Under the pieces are notes generated by a model. That model was not told where the DNA came from. It saw only the letters and a program-made list of their open reading frames with translations, and made no database searches. Positions 1-11,699 of a stretch of DNA of 64,000 bases are shown here, in pieces. This DNA is from Sambucus nigra (Eukaryota > Streptophyta > Magnoliopsida > Dipsacales > Adoxaceae). A program made the position numbers and the translations under genes. The DNA lies in assembly GCA_949130495.1 (NCBI GenBank), contig OX422217.1:576138606-576202605 (forward strand), written 5' to 3'. Each line of letters starts with the position of its first letter. The first letter of the stretch is position 1.

Positions 1-518
1 ACCGGTCCGGGCCTCCTTCGATTCGATCTGGCTTAAATTCGGATCGGTTCATTTGTTTCCTCTTAGCTTCGATCCGTCTTCGGTCCGGGGTTCACTGGAT
101 CTATGCATTTCGGATCGGTCCGATCCTGATCGTTCCGATTTTCCTTTGACTTTTTCTTCAATCTTTGACTGCTCATAACTTTCACACCGGGACTCCGATT
201 GAGGTGTCGTTTCTTCCTATGTACTCGTGAAATTGATATTTTCAACTTTTTTTTAGATGGCTCATCCAAATTCCGAGTAGAAATTACAACTTTTCCCTAT
301 TGACTTTCCTTCTTTTCTTTCTCGATTCTTCGGGTTTCTTTCTTTCTTTATTGACATCAAATACCTGCAAAATTAGTACGAAATACCAGAAACTCGGGAT
401 ACTCGTTAGAATAAGTCAGTAGTAAGATTATGAGATAAAATCAAATCGATTACGTTGTTCGAGGTGCTAAAAGTAACTAAATTAAAGGGATAAATTGGGA
501 AGAATTTATGCCTAATCA
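1..518 (-). repeat. LTR fragment related to the LTRs of element C
   Basis: Cut by the window start. The block has the same order of landmarks as the right part of the C LTRs at 41500-41937 and 45930-46362: a GGACCGGT-like start, a stretch on 'cataacttt...ctcggattgaggt', an AAATACC/ATACACAAAAT stretch, then 'ggataaat...gaagaattcatgcctaatca'. It is clearly diverged, so it belongs to a related family rather than the same copy. The LTR appears to end at 518 in CA. No polypurine tract follows, so this is a solo or truncated LTR. Confidence 0.6.
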
Positions 519-521
519 ATA

Positions 522-800
522 CACTACAACAGAATGTCTCATTGGTGACAAAAAAAATTAGGACAAAAGTGTTTTGTCACTAAAAGTTACTCTTGTGTGA
601 GGAAAATTAATTTCGTCACTAATTGAGTGAGAGTATGTCAAATTGGTGAGGAATTAATAATATTTGTCAGTAAATAATCATTGAAATTTGGGCACCATCA
701 TTCCCGCGTGTTAAAATGTTCCATTCATCTATTCGTGAAAAAATTACTATACATTTAGTGACAAAAACGTTTATCACACAGAAAAAAAATAATTGGTGAC
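522..800 (+). mobile_element. CACTA-like transposon terminus with subterminal repeats
   Basis: The sequence starts CACTACAACAGAA, the hallmark terminal inverted repeat of plant CACTA (EnSpm) transposons. It sits a few bases after the LTR fragment. The next 280 bases carry many short copies of a motif around GGTGACAAA / TTTGTCACTAA in both orientations, as expected for subterminal transposase-binding repeats. I found no matching TTCTGTTGTAGTG end downstream and no transposase, so this is a one-ended remnant or a non-autonomous copy whose far end has decayed. Confidence 0.55.
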
Positions 801-889
801 AAACAAATTTTCACACTTATTCCTAAAAAAAATAACAAAATGCCTCTTTACACACACGCTCCCTCTTTCACTCAGTAGATACCCCCAAA

Positions 890-978
890 AAACCTTCCCT
901 CTCCCGCCTTGCCCTCATGCTGCCGCCTTAGCCCCATGCCGCCGCCTTAGCCCCATGCCGTTGCCTCACCCAAGGTAA

Positions 979-1014
<36 letters not shown>

Positions 1015-1170
1015 ACACACACACACACGCCCTCTTTTTTCATATCCACCCTCTTAGCCACATTTATGTTCTATTTTGTGAGTTGATTTCTACCGCCTCA
1101 CCCTCGCGTTGCCTCCTAAACACAAGTAATCTCCCTCTCTCTCTCTCTCACATGTACACACACAACCCGC
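890..1170 (+). repeat. Duplicated low-complexity block (CCGCCTTAGCC, CT and CA runs)
   Basis: A short unit around 'gccgccttagccccatgcc' is repeated. It is followed by a CT run and a CA run (about 978-1028). A second, shorter version of the same order (Cys/Pro-coding GC-rich piece, 'aagtaatctccctctctc', then CA) lies at about 1093-1160. This looks like a local tandem duplication with microsatellites, not coding sequence. Confidence 0.6.
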
Positions 1171-1599
1171 TTTGTTTTCAACACCCTAAAATTTAGGTTT
1201 GTTGGTATATTAGACATTTACCATATTAACAGTCAAAAATTTTAAGTTAACCTAATTGGAAGTGTAAATTTTTAGGTTTTTTTAAATTGAGGTTTCTATT
1301 TTAGGTGATGGATTATGTGTTTGGGCATTATAACTGAATTTTTATGGCGTTTGAATTATAAAATACTGTGTATTGTATTTTTCACATTATAGCTGCATAT
1401 TTAGAGAGTTTACTATTTTTTATTTGTACATTATATGGTAATTGTTGTATTACCATATCAGCAACAACCGTAGCGGCTGCAGGCCAAAAATAACGTCGCA
1501 ACTCAAGCAACACCAATAACTCCACATTCCAAATTATCTTCAATAAATACCACAGCGCGACACCATGGCGGCATCTTCGGCCACAACGGAGCTGGAACG

Positions 1600-1968
1600 A
1601 CTCTATAAAGCAACAAGATTAGGATAACTTCATTCAATATCTTCAAAAATGCGAGCCCCCGCTCCTCGTACACAGATGGAGTGGGGACCATGTGGTGGAC
1701 TACTTTCGGTACCTTGACCAGTTTGGTCAAGCTAAAACACACTCTACGACCTGCCCATTTTTTGGACAGGTTCACCATTCCGAGGAGTGTGAGTGCTCGC
1801 TCTAGTTTATCTCCCTTGACTCCATCTTCCGACGTCTTCGCATGGATTTTGAGGAGAACATCGGCTCGCGGGTAACCAATCCGTTTGGGGCATCCTTGGC
1901 CGCAGAATACCTTAGGGAGATTAGATAATCTCAGGTGACTGCTAGAGGGCTCCGTTAGTACCATAATT
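1600..1968 (+). pseudogene. ALOG-domain (LSH/G1-type) transcription factor pseudogene
   Basis: Reading the frame that contains position 1650 gives an almost complete ALOG domain, the DNA-binding domain of plant LIGHT-DEPENDENT SHORT HYPOCOTYLS / G1 proteins. Visible in order: the QYL-PPL segment (1635-1667), SGDHVVDYFRYLDQFG (about 1679-1726, compare family SGAHVLEFLRYLDQFG), the cysteine cluster CPFFG...CEC of the zinc-ribbon insert (about 1758-1799), the RLR-FEEN-G segment, NPFGA, YLREIR (to 1925), then SQVTARG. The copy is dead: in-frame stops at 1620 (where the family has Trp), 1803, 1926 and 1956, and a likely frameshift near 1610. It lies inside the area that follows the CACTA-like end, so it may be a captured gene copy. 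The 160-codon open frame on the opposite strand is a shadow. Family assignment is confident; which ALOG member is unknown. Confidence 0.8.
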
Positions 1969-1985
1969 ACATTATGAGTAACCAT

Positions 1986-3041
1986 TTATATATGTTATCT
2001 ACAGTTTTTGGATGGACAAAGACATTTTATTCAAAACAATAAAAGTTATATAACCACATAAAGTGGTCCTGGTGAGAATTTGAGAATGCCAATCATGGCC
2101 CGTGTCAAGTGGTTTCTGTTTTCCAATAACCAACAATGTAGATAGATGACCTTTTTAATTTTTAGATATTAGATCATAAATATATATATATGTTGAATTT
2201 ATCATCTAATTTTCACTATACCATCTCTGTTCCAGTACAAAAGAGTTCACTCTTCCTACTGAGGAAATCTACTGAGTTGATTTATAGAAACACTAGACAT
2301 TAGGCCATTTGTGTGCACTTATCTAATTCCCCTAAAATAAAAAATTTATCAGAACATACAATAATTTTGCAATACTAACTATAAGATTTTTTTTTTGAAA
2401 TATAACACATAGTATTGTAAAAAATAAAATAATATATACGATTATTGATTACAGATGTGAGAAGATCATGGTCAGAACTTTCATATTTATTAGAAAGCTT
2501 GGTAAGATTCAAAACGTTACATGGGGGTTTCTTGACATGTTTGTGTTTGCACATAGAAGGGGAGAGATCTAAGGTAAATTTTCAAGGCCTTGTGTTTTTT
2601 TTATAGAAGAGGTTCAACTTATTCTTTTACCATAAGAATCTCTTGCATCCAAGGTATTTTGAAATTATCTTTGATAACAAGCGTGGGTGTATTTTTTATT
2701 TGAAAATTGATTGCATGTGTTAGTTTATCTCTTGATCTGTAAAACTTGGCACTTGTTTAAGCTTCGGTTGACTTTATAAGTGATGGAATGTTCTTTAACT
2801 CTTATTTGTGTTTCTTTGTTAATACTCCATTGTCTCCACAAAATTAAGACTTTTGTTATCTTTTTTGGCTTAAAGAATCTCGATGATAAAAATAGTAATA
2901 AAACAGGGTGAAAGTTAGACACCACTTGGGCACAGTTGATGTTTATGTTATTGATCTGTGTGCCAATAAAGTTGGGTGAATAAAATTTCTAAACAAGAAC
3001 TCTTAATTTAATTTGGGGTTGACGGAGTATAATGTACATTA
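1986..3041. other. Intergenic, no feature recognised
   Basis: AT-rich sequence with no coding frame that resembles a protein family, no repeat shared with the rest of the window and no RNA gene that I can see. Confidence 0.5.
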
Positions 3042-3512
3042 TGTAATACCCCGTAATTTTTAATAACTTTTATTATGCGATAAATTAAAAGTTAATGTGG
3101 ATTAATTGGAATTAATTAGGAAATAATTAATTGGAATTAATACAGATTTAATATTACTATAGATTATAGTAATGTGTGATTATGAATATTACTTGGTGAT
3201 ATATAAGTAATATATGAATATGATGTTATTTATATTCCCGTGAGTTACTAATACGGTAATCATGGAAATTAAGTCGGGACGCGGTATGGGACGTGTCGGG
3301 ACCAATTTAAATGAATAAAAAGGAAACATTATTTATATCAACCTTATGGTCGTTTCGAGTGCATCATTACGTTTGAAAGGGTCAAAATAGTCAGAAAAGT
3401 CTATTGGGGTGTTGGATTTGGGCCTCGGGTCAACCGGGAGATGAAAGGACACCCCGAAGGGGAATTTTAGTCATTTTACTTGGGAGATGAATAGTAATTT
3501 CGTGTTTTGTCT

Positions 3513-3522
3513 TATTATAAAG
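3513..3522 (+). promoter_or_regulatory. TATA-like box of LTR E
   Basis: ATTATAAAGG lies about 470 bases into the LTR, just before the presumed R region, as expected for an LTR promoter. Inferred from position and motif only. Confidence 0.45.
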
Positions 3523-4200
3523 GTGTTGGGTTAAAGGAACGTAGGTTCATTCCATTTCATCATAAAATATTTTAGAGGTCCTAGGGTGAGAGAGAGTGAA
3601 AGGTTCCTTGGGAGAACAAGCGGTTGCTTAAAAAAGGGAAGAGTCTTTTGGGGCAAACCAAAGGGGATTAACCACCTTCTACCACCAGCACCACCACCGG
3701 AAAGCCTCCAAAAACTGAGGAAGAAATTCTACACCATCATCACCAAAGGTTTAGACCTACATAACTAAGACAAGTGCAATGCTTGCTTTATTTTGATGCT
3801 TAAAATATCCATCCTAGATAGGATAATTAAGGAGCTAAGAATTTGCATGTTTCAATGATAAACTATAGAATTTTAGTTTAGTTCTGGACATGAGGATTAA
3901 ATAGAATAAATCTTTTTCCATATAAATGTTTTAATCCAAGAAATTTGGTTTCAATTAACGGAACGAATCTGGGTTCATACGATTGTTTAGGAGAAATATT
4001 AAAATATGAGAATTCTGGGAATGATATTATTTAGCCCAAACTAATTGATGAATTTAGGTTGTTTGATTGTTAGAATTTGATCATATACCTTACTATGTCA
4101 ATCGAGATGAAGTAGGAGAATTTTAGGATTGATTTATGTTGGTTTTTATGAGAAAGAAGTGTTAATCCCGTAGGTTGTAATATGCAGAAACTGGGTTGAT

Positions 4201-4262
4201 ATCTAATCGATCGGTCGACCAAGAATGTCGATCGATCAAACCAAGACCATCGATCGATTGAC
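4201..4262 (+). repeat. Palindrome cluster (TCGATCGA type) in LTR E
   Basis: Within 62 bases there are several self-complementary words: ATCGATCGGTCGACC, GTCGATCGATC and ATCGATCGATTG. LTRs F and G have clusters of other palindromes at about the same distance from the LTR start. Confidence 0.7.
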
Positions 4263-5200
4263 TCCCCTGAAAATGTGAAATGTCTTCCTTTTAAAGTTTT
4301 ATTGGATCCCAAATTGTGAGAAATCTTTATTGATGATTATTTGAATATGATGGGACTTAAAGGATGACAGTAGGATATACTTGAGACCCAAAAAATGTAT
4401 TTTGTGTGGGGTTGAATCGGGGAATGATTAAAGGGGGGATTAATTATATAAATTTTGGTAGAAATAATATTGGAATAAATTTGAACATTACAAAAGGTGA
4501 GGGACTTAGGTTAATGTTGGAATATTATATCAAGGATAATATTATGTAAGCGATATCCATATAATAATATTCGATGAATTAGGTTCGGGTAAATTTTGGT
4601 ACGGTAACGAGGAGCGAAAGACTTGGATTAATGTTGGAAATTTTTTATTAAAGTGAGAATAAAATTATGTGAGTGATAACTACATAGTAATAATGTGACA
4701 AAGAAAATAATTATAATTAACAAGTACAGGTGGTGTTGATAAGTACAACGGGTACTTAGGGATATGATAAATTCTTAGTATTATACATAGGTCGAAAGAG
4801 TACCTAATTTTATATAGGTAGATGATAATACATATTGATTGATAATTTATGTGTATGACATACCTAGCTTACTTGCTATCGAAGGGAGGTTTACGTGTGA
4901 GGGCAGTCATATCCTGATGAATCTATGGGATTCTTGACTTGTCACTCGAGAACATAGGACTTAGGTCGATTACCATTGGTGAGAACAATGGTATATAACG
5001 GTAATTTAGGTGCGTAGGTATGTGCGTAAGCCAAAGGCTCAGGACTATGTTCACCTCCATTATATGTGATTAATACGTGTGGTTCGAGGGATCTTTACCG
5101 AACCTATAGTCCCCTATACAGTGACGAGATGCATTGGGACATGATAGCAGAGTAATGCAACACCACAACTGTGTCTCAAGGTGCAGCATAGTATAGTATA

Positions 5201-5201
<1 letters not shown>

Positions 5202-5267
<66 letters not shown>
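5202..5267. repeat. (TA)n microsatellite
   Basis: About 33 uninterrupted TA units inside LTR E. The Tyr/Ile open frame across it is an artefact of the repeat. Confidence 0.95.
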
Positions 5268-5272
<5 letters not shown>

Positions 5273-5616
5273 GATGATATCTACTGTGTGACTAAAGTAG
5301 AATTGAATGATAATGATATCTAGAATTAATTAAGTATGAGAACACTTAATTGAATTAAATTAATAAGGGGCTTGTCCATATTGAATCTAAATGGTTATAT
5401 ATGTTTATTGATAGAAAATAAATTGCGTCTCTTGTTGTATTTTTATCGTTGTTGCGCAATTTCTTTTCCATCAAAATTCCCTTGAACATACAAAAATATA
5501 ACAAAACTAGTGTAGAATGTAAGTAAGGGAGTCAATCCAAATCTAAGGGTGAAACATAAAATATGAGAAGACAAAAGTGTGAAATCATTTGAATTTTATT
5601 ATATATTTTCTTATGA

Positions 5617-5801
5617 CTAGCATGTAACCCGACCGATGCACGGGCGTACTGTAATATTTATTAAAAATATAACAAAAAATTAAAATACTTAAATACAGAA
5701 CTAACTATAAAAGTAAGATGACATATGAAGATATTTGTTGGGTAGGTAAAATACAAACTTTAAACTCATAGTAAACAATCATAACCATTATAATAATATA
5801 G

Positions 5802-5873
<72 letters not shown>

Positions 5874-7246
5874 TTATATATGCATAAATAACTAAAGAGA
5901 GCAAGTCCGTTAACATACTGCACACTACTCTTTGAGGTTAAAAGCACATTCTACTTAAAATAAATTCCAATTTCCACAAATAAATTTAATAAATCAAAGA
6001 AAACTCAACCAATTCAATCATCAAATAGAATAAATAGAAATGTATCATATGAAACTGGTAAACTAATCATAAACAAAATATTTTAACACAACCACCACAT
6101 TCATCACACCCAAAATCACCTCAACAACCACCCAAATACATTACCTTGAAAAATCGAGGTAAATACCAAGATCACCACTGCATTAATTCCAATTAACTCA
6201 CCTAATTATGTTATTCTTCATCATCGCCACCATCTGTACGCCACAACCAACACGTCAACCTACACAACCACTTGCATATTGAATGGGTCTGAAAAACGTA
6301 AATACATAGAAAAATAATATACCCATCAAATTGAACATCTATATTGAAGTTGTACAACCCAAGAACCATTAGGAATCAAAATAAAATACTCATTAAACTT
6401 TTTAAAATGGAATAATTTAAAATTGCATCAGTACTCACCTTATAAAAAAAATTTGCACAAACCAAAAGGATAATTAAACAACTAAAAAAATAGATCTAAT
6501 AAAAATGGAAAAAAAATCAGGGTGCCTGAGTCTATCTTCAATTTTAACAAAGTTTTTAAATTTATTTTATTACACATTTTCCAAATAAAGTGTTGCGAAA
6601 AATAAAAAAATAATCCCCAAATATACGAAAAATTTTAGAACCCAGATTAAAAATATACATAATTACGTGACCCCAAATAGAAAAAACCCAAAAAATTATG
6701 CTAAAAAGGTAAGCAAAAATTCTTAACCTAATTTAGATCTATATTTGAGATCATTAACTACTGAGATTGAACCCGACTATTAGTTTATAGAGATGTTATT
6801 TTTTGTACTTATTGGTAACCTACACAACATATTATAATACATCTTCCGATTACCACATCCATAATTGAACAACTCATATTTTTAATGCAATACAAATTGT
6901 ACAAATCCATGGATAATGAATAAAATAATAACATTGTTAATATGTCAACAAAGAAAACAAAATGAAAAAAACAAAAAAATATTACCTCTAACAGTTTTGT
7001 TGCCACCAAGTTGGAGGAGAGATGGAAATCTTAATCTAGTGCGAAGGCTTTTGGCTTTTACTAATACCAATAAACCTAACCGTCTAGTGTTGAGGAGAGA
7101 GATTATAATAATCTTAAGAATTTGGTAGTGTCTTTTGGTTACTCAATAATACAAAAATCAAAGGTTAACGAAGGGTTGATTGAACTGAATTAAATGCTGA
7201 TAATAACTCTACTTCTATCGTAATAGAATTATAATATAGATATAGA
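5617..7246 (-). mobile_element. Non-autonomous Helitron
   Basis: Read on the minus strand, the 3' end shows a GC-rich hairpin (CCCGTGCATCGGTCGGG) followed 8 bases later by CTAG at 5620-5617 and then T, the Helitron 3' rule (hairpin, CTRR, host T). The 5' end is TCTATATCTATATTATAATT preceded by A at 7246; a start six bases further in (7240) fits equally well. The inside is AT-rich with no Rep/helicase coding, so the element depends on trans-acting proteins. It lies in what would be an intron or upstream region of the MATH gene. Boundaries follow from motif rules, not from an empty-site comparison. Confidence 0.65.
5804..5867. repeat. (TA)n microsatellite inside the Helitron
   Basis: Roughly 32 TA units. 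It is flanked by the same 'acatat' ending as the array at 5202-5267. Confidence 0.95.
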
Positions 7247-7458
7247 TTTTTCTTTTTATATTTTTTATGGATTTTTCAAGGGATTTTTTTAACTAACTAA
7301 CTATACTAATTTTTAGAGTATTAACTAAGATGTAAAAGCTAATAAAAAATGAGGTAAATAAATTGTGCTAAAAAGTAAACTAACTAAATTGGGCTCATGA
7401 GGGCTTCAAAATACATCCCACGAATGAAAGATTAGCCCTCAATAATTGGATTTTCCAG

Positions 7459-7545
7459 GAGATTGTCTTTATACCCGAATGGAGACGAGAAAAGAGATGG
7501 GAATGGTCACATATCTCTATATATCCTACTTACAAAGGAAAATAA
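7459..7545 (+). pseudogene. MATH-domain gene, 5' half of exon split by copia D
   Basis: After an acceptor-like TTTTCCAG (ending 7458) the frame reads RLSLYPNGDEKRDGNGHISL, the classic middle of a plant MATH (meprin and TRAF homology) domain. The exon stops abruptly at the copia LTR after AATAA (7541-7545). It resumes at 14343 in the same frame, after a second AATAA, with TFPLGWEVNV. Removing the element and one AATAA rejoins the frame perfectly. The first base completes a TGG (Trp) codon from a preceding exon that should encode the domain's N-terminal strands and end in GGYKW; I cannot find that exon upstream in this window. See 14343-16660 for the rest. Confidence 0.85.
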
Positions 7546-8084
7546 TGTTAATTCATACTGTTTTGTTAATCATAAATTCGAATATGAATCATAAGGTTGT
7601 ATCATGAATAAAACAGTTTTGACATGAATCCAGGATGTTTATCTTTATGTAATCACATAACTGAAAATTCCTTATAACTATGATTTAAAAACCGACCTTT
7701 GTCCATCGGTGTTGAACGGATTAAAATGACTTGAATGCTCCTTTCTTGAATAACCCGGAATATGAGAAAAAAATATTTCAGATTTTCTCTCCCTCGTTAG
7801 AAAAAGTGTGTATTGAGATGACTCTAGATGGTGTAGATGTCTCTATTTATAAGGGGAAGAGGGTCAGAATTCTAGTGGTGGTGGGACTCTTTCCAAGTCT
7901 CCCACTAATGTCACTAACCATCATGTGACTAACGGATAAGGTTTACCCAAATCTTTTAATATCTTTATTTATCACATTCCTAATTAATTATCTGACATTT
8001 ATTCAAACCACATAAATGGGAAATTCAGAATTTAATACAATTGAAATTAAATAATTAATTTCATCACTAACATTATTTCCAGCA
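7546..8084 (-). repeat. 3' LTR of copia D
   Basis: It matches 13799-14337 along its whole length. It is next to the polypurine tract (CCAAGTGGGAGAG on the minus strand, 8085-8097), so it is the downstream LTR for the minus-strand element. The small open frame inside it (coding GVDVSIYKGK) also occurs in the other LTR and is LTR sequence. Confidence 0.93.
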
Positions 8085-8097
8085 CTCTCCCACTTGG
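8085..8097 (-). promoter_or_regulatory. Polypurine tract of copia D
   Basis: Minus strand CCAAGTGGGAGAG directly abuts the 3' LTR. This is the usual plus-strand DNA priming site. Confidence 0.75.
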
Positions 8098-8444
8098 TCT
8101 TAATAATTCGTATGATTAAATTAGGTATCATAAGGTGAACAATCATTAATAAATTTTACTAAATCAAATGATTCACGGATGCGAGTCATGGCGGTTCCAT
8201 GCTATTCAAGAGCATGATTTCTTCCATGTACCACAACACCAATGTTTCATTCAACTAGCCTTTAAAATTGGGTATCATAATGGCCTCATAATGTCCTTTT
8301 GAATAAGAACTATTTCTATCAACAATAATTCATAATTATATGCATGCATTCACAAAAGACAGAAATAATAGAAATCAGAAACACTTTTATTGAATTCAAG
8401 TAATAGTGTCAAACAACTAAGTCAAAATAGCAATCATAATCCAA

Positions 8445-9622
8445 CTAATCGAGACCCATCTCTTTGACATGTTCCATAAAGGTCTTCAAAGATAGTCCTT
8501 TCGTAAGAGGATCTGCTATGTTATCACGCGTACTCATGTGATTAATTGACACTCTTTGTTTTTGAACTTCTTCTTTAACTGATAGGTATTTCATCTCAAT
8601 ATGCTTAGCAGCCTTAGTATACCTATCGTTCGTCAAGAAGAAGACTGCTGCGACATTATCACAATAAATTTTCAGCGGCTTAGATATTGACCCATAATTC
8701 TAAGTCCTGAAATAAAGTTTCGTAGCCATAATCCATGATTTGTAGCTTCGAAGCAAGCTACGTACTCAGCCTCGATAGTAGATGATGCAATGACGCTTTG
8801 CTTAGCACTTTTCCATGAAACGACTCCTCCATCCATAAGGAATACATAACCTGAAGTGCTCTTCCTACTGTCAAGGCATCCCCCAAAATCTGAGTCTTAA
8901 TAACCAATCACCTCAAGGTGATCAGTCTTCCGATATGCGAGCATGTAATCCTTGGTCCCTTACAGGTACCTCAGAACTTTCTTTGCAGCTTTTCAATGGT
9001 GAATCCCCAGATTGCTTTGATATCTTCCTAGCATCCCAACGGAAAAACTTATATTCGGTCTAGTGCAGACTTGTGCATACAACAAGCTCCCTACGAGCGA
9101 AGCATAAGGCATGCCTTTCATGTGCTCCCTTTATAAATCACTTCTGGAAAATTGACTTAAGCTGAACTTATCCCCTTTATGAAGTGGAACATTAATGGGA
9201 TTGCAACTTTGCATGCTAAATCTTTCTAAAACTTTGTTAATGTGAGCTTTCTGAGACAATCCTAACATTTCTCGTTATCTATCCCGAGATAATTCTATCC
9301 CGATCACGAAGGATGCCTCACCTAAATCTTTCATTTCAAAGTTTTTAGAAAGGCACATCTTGGTTTCACTTAATAAACCAAGATCACTGCTGGCAATAAG
9401 TAAGTCATCAACATATTGTACTAAAAACACAAACTTACTCCCACTGATCTTCAGGTATATGCACCGATCAATAGTGTTTTCCTTAAATCCAAAGGATGTA
9501 ATGGTATCGTGAAACTTAATGTACCATTGACTAGAATCTTGTTTTAGACCATATATTGACTTCTTCAACATACAGACCATGTTTTCCTTTCCTTCCTTTG
9601 TGAAGCCTTGTGGTTGTGCCAT
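8445..9622 (-). pseudogene. Copia D pol, RT C-terminus and RNase H (broken)
   Basis: 9622-9275 reads RT: QPQGF, SIYGLKQDSSQWY, then FLVQYVDDLLIAS with the YVDD catalytic motif. A TAA at the upstream edge replaces the usual Glu of LEEDVYM. A second TAA follows RDR near 9275. Further on, fragments of the RT-connection and RNase H are still readable, for example KSAKQSVIASSTIEAEYVA around 8760-8815. The open end 8636-8445 (HIEMKYLSVKEEV, then DPLTKGL) is the copia RNase H C-terminus. Several frame breaks lie between 8640 and 9270. This is the replication enzyme part of a dead element. Confidence 0.85.
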
Positions 9623-9631
9623 GTAGACATC

Positions 9632-11101
9632 TTATTCTAAACTCCCATTTAGAAAAGCTGTTTTTACGTTCATTTGGTGAAACTCCAAATCATAATGAGC
9701 CACCAACGCTAATATGATTATCAATGACTCCTTCTTTAAAACTGGAGAGAAGGTCTCATTATAATCAACGCCTTCTCGTTGATTAAAACCTTTGGCAACA
9801 AGTCTAGCTTTATGTCGTTCGATATTGCCATTTGAGTTAAGTTTGGTCTTAAAGATACACTTGCACCCAACTCGTTTTTGTCCTTCTGGCAATTCGACCA
9901 ACTCCCAAACTTTATTGTCATTTATAGATTTTATTTCTTCATTCATGGCATCAATCCATTTATCGGAATCATCACTATTTACAGCTTTTTCATAAGAAAC
10001 TGGATCATTAATATTCCCTATGTTAAATTCGGTCTCTTGAAGGTATACCACATAATCATCCAAAATTTTTGATCTCCTTTCTCTTTGAGATCTTCTTAAT
10101 GGCACTTCTTGTGGTACTTCAAAAGTTTCATCGGTTACAGTCTCATTATGTGGTTGTTCAGTTGGTTGAGCATTCACTTGTTGTTCATTGTTATTGATTG
10201 GGTCAATGACCGGTTCAACAACTACATTAGGAACAACAGGTATGTTATGAACTCTGGGTATAGTAATTTGTACCCTGACTTCTTGAATGATTACCTCCCT
10301 TTCTTTTATATTCCCACTTACTTCACCTTCTTCAATGAATTTAGCATTTCCAGTTTCTATGATTCTAGTTGTATGATTTGGACAGTAGAATCTATATCCC
10401 TTTGACTTTTCTGGATACCCTATGAAATGACAAGATAATGTACTAGGATCAAATTTCTTTTCATGAGAGTTATAGATTCTAGCTTCCGCTGGACAGCTCC
10501 ACACACGTAAATACCTTAAATCGGGTTTCCATCCTTTCCAAGGTTCAAAAGGGGTTTTTGAAATTGACTTACTAGGAACCCTATTTAAGATGTGTACAGC
10601 GGTTTTTAATGCATGTGTCCACAAAAATGTAGGCAATTGGGTCCTACTTATCATACTTCTTACCATTTCTATAAGGGTACGATTACGTCTTTCAGCTACA
10701 CCATTCTGCCAAGGTGATCCTGGCATTGTGTATTGGGCGCAAATTCTTACTTTTTCAAGGAATTTAGCAAATGGGCCAGGGCGTTGCCCCGGCTCGTCAT
10801 ATCTACCATAATATTCGCCACCTCTATCAGACCTAATAATTTTCACCTTTTTGCCTAGTGGCCTCTCAACCTCATTAATGTATATTTCAACGACGTTCAC
10901 AGACTTAGATTTATCATGCAACATGTACAAAATGCAATAACGTGAAAAATCATCTATAAAGGTGATGAAGTATTTTTCTCCACCAATGGATGGAATATCA
11001 AAAGGTCCACATATGTCTGTATGTATTATTTCAAGTAGTTGGGTGCTTCTTGTGGCTCCTTTCTTTGTATGTTTGGTCTGTTTTCCTTTAATACAGTCCA
11101 C
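9632..11101 (-). pseudogene. Copia D pol, integrase and RT N-terminus
   Basis: A 489-codon open stretch. The integrase core shows the D-D-E triad in HTDICGP, RSDRGGEY and GVAERRNRTL. After the divergent linker (IPRVHNIPVV, RRSQRERR), RT begins with WIDAMNEEIKSI, KCIFKTKLN, ERHKARLVAKGFNQREG and ends at KTAFLNGSLE, where a nonsense codon separates it from the next segment. Integrase inserts the cDNA into host DNA. In copia elements it precedes RT as seen here. Large overlapping open frames on the other strand are shadows. Confidence 0.9.
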
Positions 11102-11184
11102 ACATACATCATAATTGGCCCAATCCAGGTTATGGAGTATTCCATCTTTAATGAGCCTTTCAATTCTCGACCTGGATATGTGCC

Positions 11185-11640
11185 CTAATCTTTTATGTCA
11201 CAAATAAGCAGATTTTCATCATTAAGTGTACGTTTCGTACCAACATTAGGATGCAGGGTCACAAGGGTTTCAGAAAAATTCTTTTCAAGATTCAATCGAT
11301 ATAAACCATCTAATAAAAAATCAGAACCAACATTATTAGAATTTTTAATCAAACCAAAACCATTATTCTTAAATTCAATTACAACACCATCTAAAGCGAG
11401 TTTAGAAATAGAAATTAAATTCCTAGAAACTGTGGCAACATAAAAAGTTTCTTGCAAATCTAAAATAAATCCAGTGCTTAAAATCAGGCGAAAAACTCCA
11501 ACAGCTTCTATTTTAGCCTTTACCTTATTGCCCATGTAGAGAAAATGCTCATTTGGATTTGTTTTGCGGATCGAAATGAAGCCCTGCATAGAATTAGAAA
11601 CATGACATATAGAACCAGAATCAATCCACCAAGTGTTAGA
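11185..11640 (-). pseudogene. Copia D protease and pre-integrase zinc region
   Basis: Around 11600-11625 the frame reads WWIDSGSICHVS. DSGS is the aspartic-protease active site of copia Gag-Pol, followed by IRKTNPNEHFLYMGNK, ETFYVATVSRNLISISKL and DGLYRLN, the conserved bridge to integrase. The frame is disturbed near 11185, just before the MDCIKGKQ start of the integrase block. The enzyme would cut the polyprotein. Confidence 0.8.
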
Positions 11641-11699
11641 AGGAGCGTTAATAAAGTTTGATTCGAAACAAAATAAATAAAGGGCTTACTCTTTTTCTC

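Larger units (their letters stand above)
3042..5390 (+). mobile_element. Truncated LTR E of a Tekay/Del-like gypsy element
   Basis: It starts TGTAATACCCCGTA, the typical LTR start of Tekay/Del chromoviruses and the same start as LTRs F (51743) and G (57223). Blocks such as 'gggtcaaaatagtcagaaaa' (about 3380), 'acttgctatc...gaggttt' (about 4872) and 'gcgtaggtatgtgcgt' (about 5011) recur in F at the same order and spacing (about 52048, 53388, 53530). E and F are therefore the same family. Similarity fades near 5390 and the ending GGGGTGTCACA is missing, so E is 3'-truncated. There are no internal element sequences. The 3' boundary is approximate. Confidence 0.8.

Noticed and set aside
1503..1985. 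160-codon open frame on the minus strand
   Set aside because: It is the reverse shadow of the decayed ALOG domain, whose plus-strand frame has clear family motifs.
5070..5947. Two minus-strand frames with long Tyr-Ile repeats
   Set aside because: They are translations of (TA)n microsatellites.
2200..7458. Searched for the missing first exon of the MATH gene (ending in a GGYKW-like motif)
   Set aside because: No frame with the expected N-terminal MATH motif was found between the ALOG copy and 7458; it may lie outside the window or be deleted.
9792..10811. Several plus-strand frames of 64-98 codons
   Set aside because: Antisense shadows of copia D integrase and RT; no protein-like motifs.
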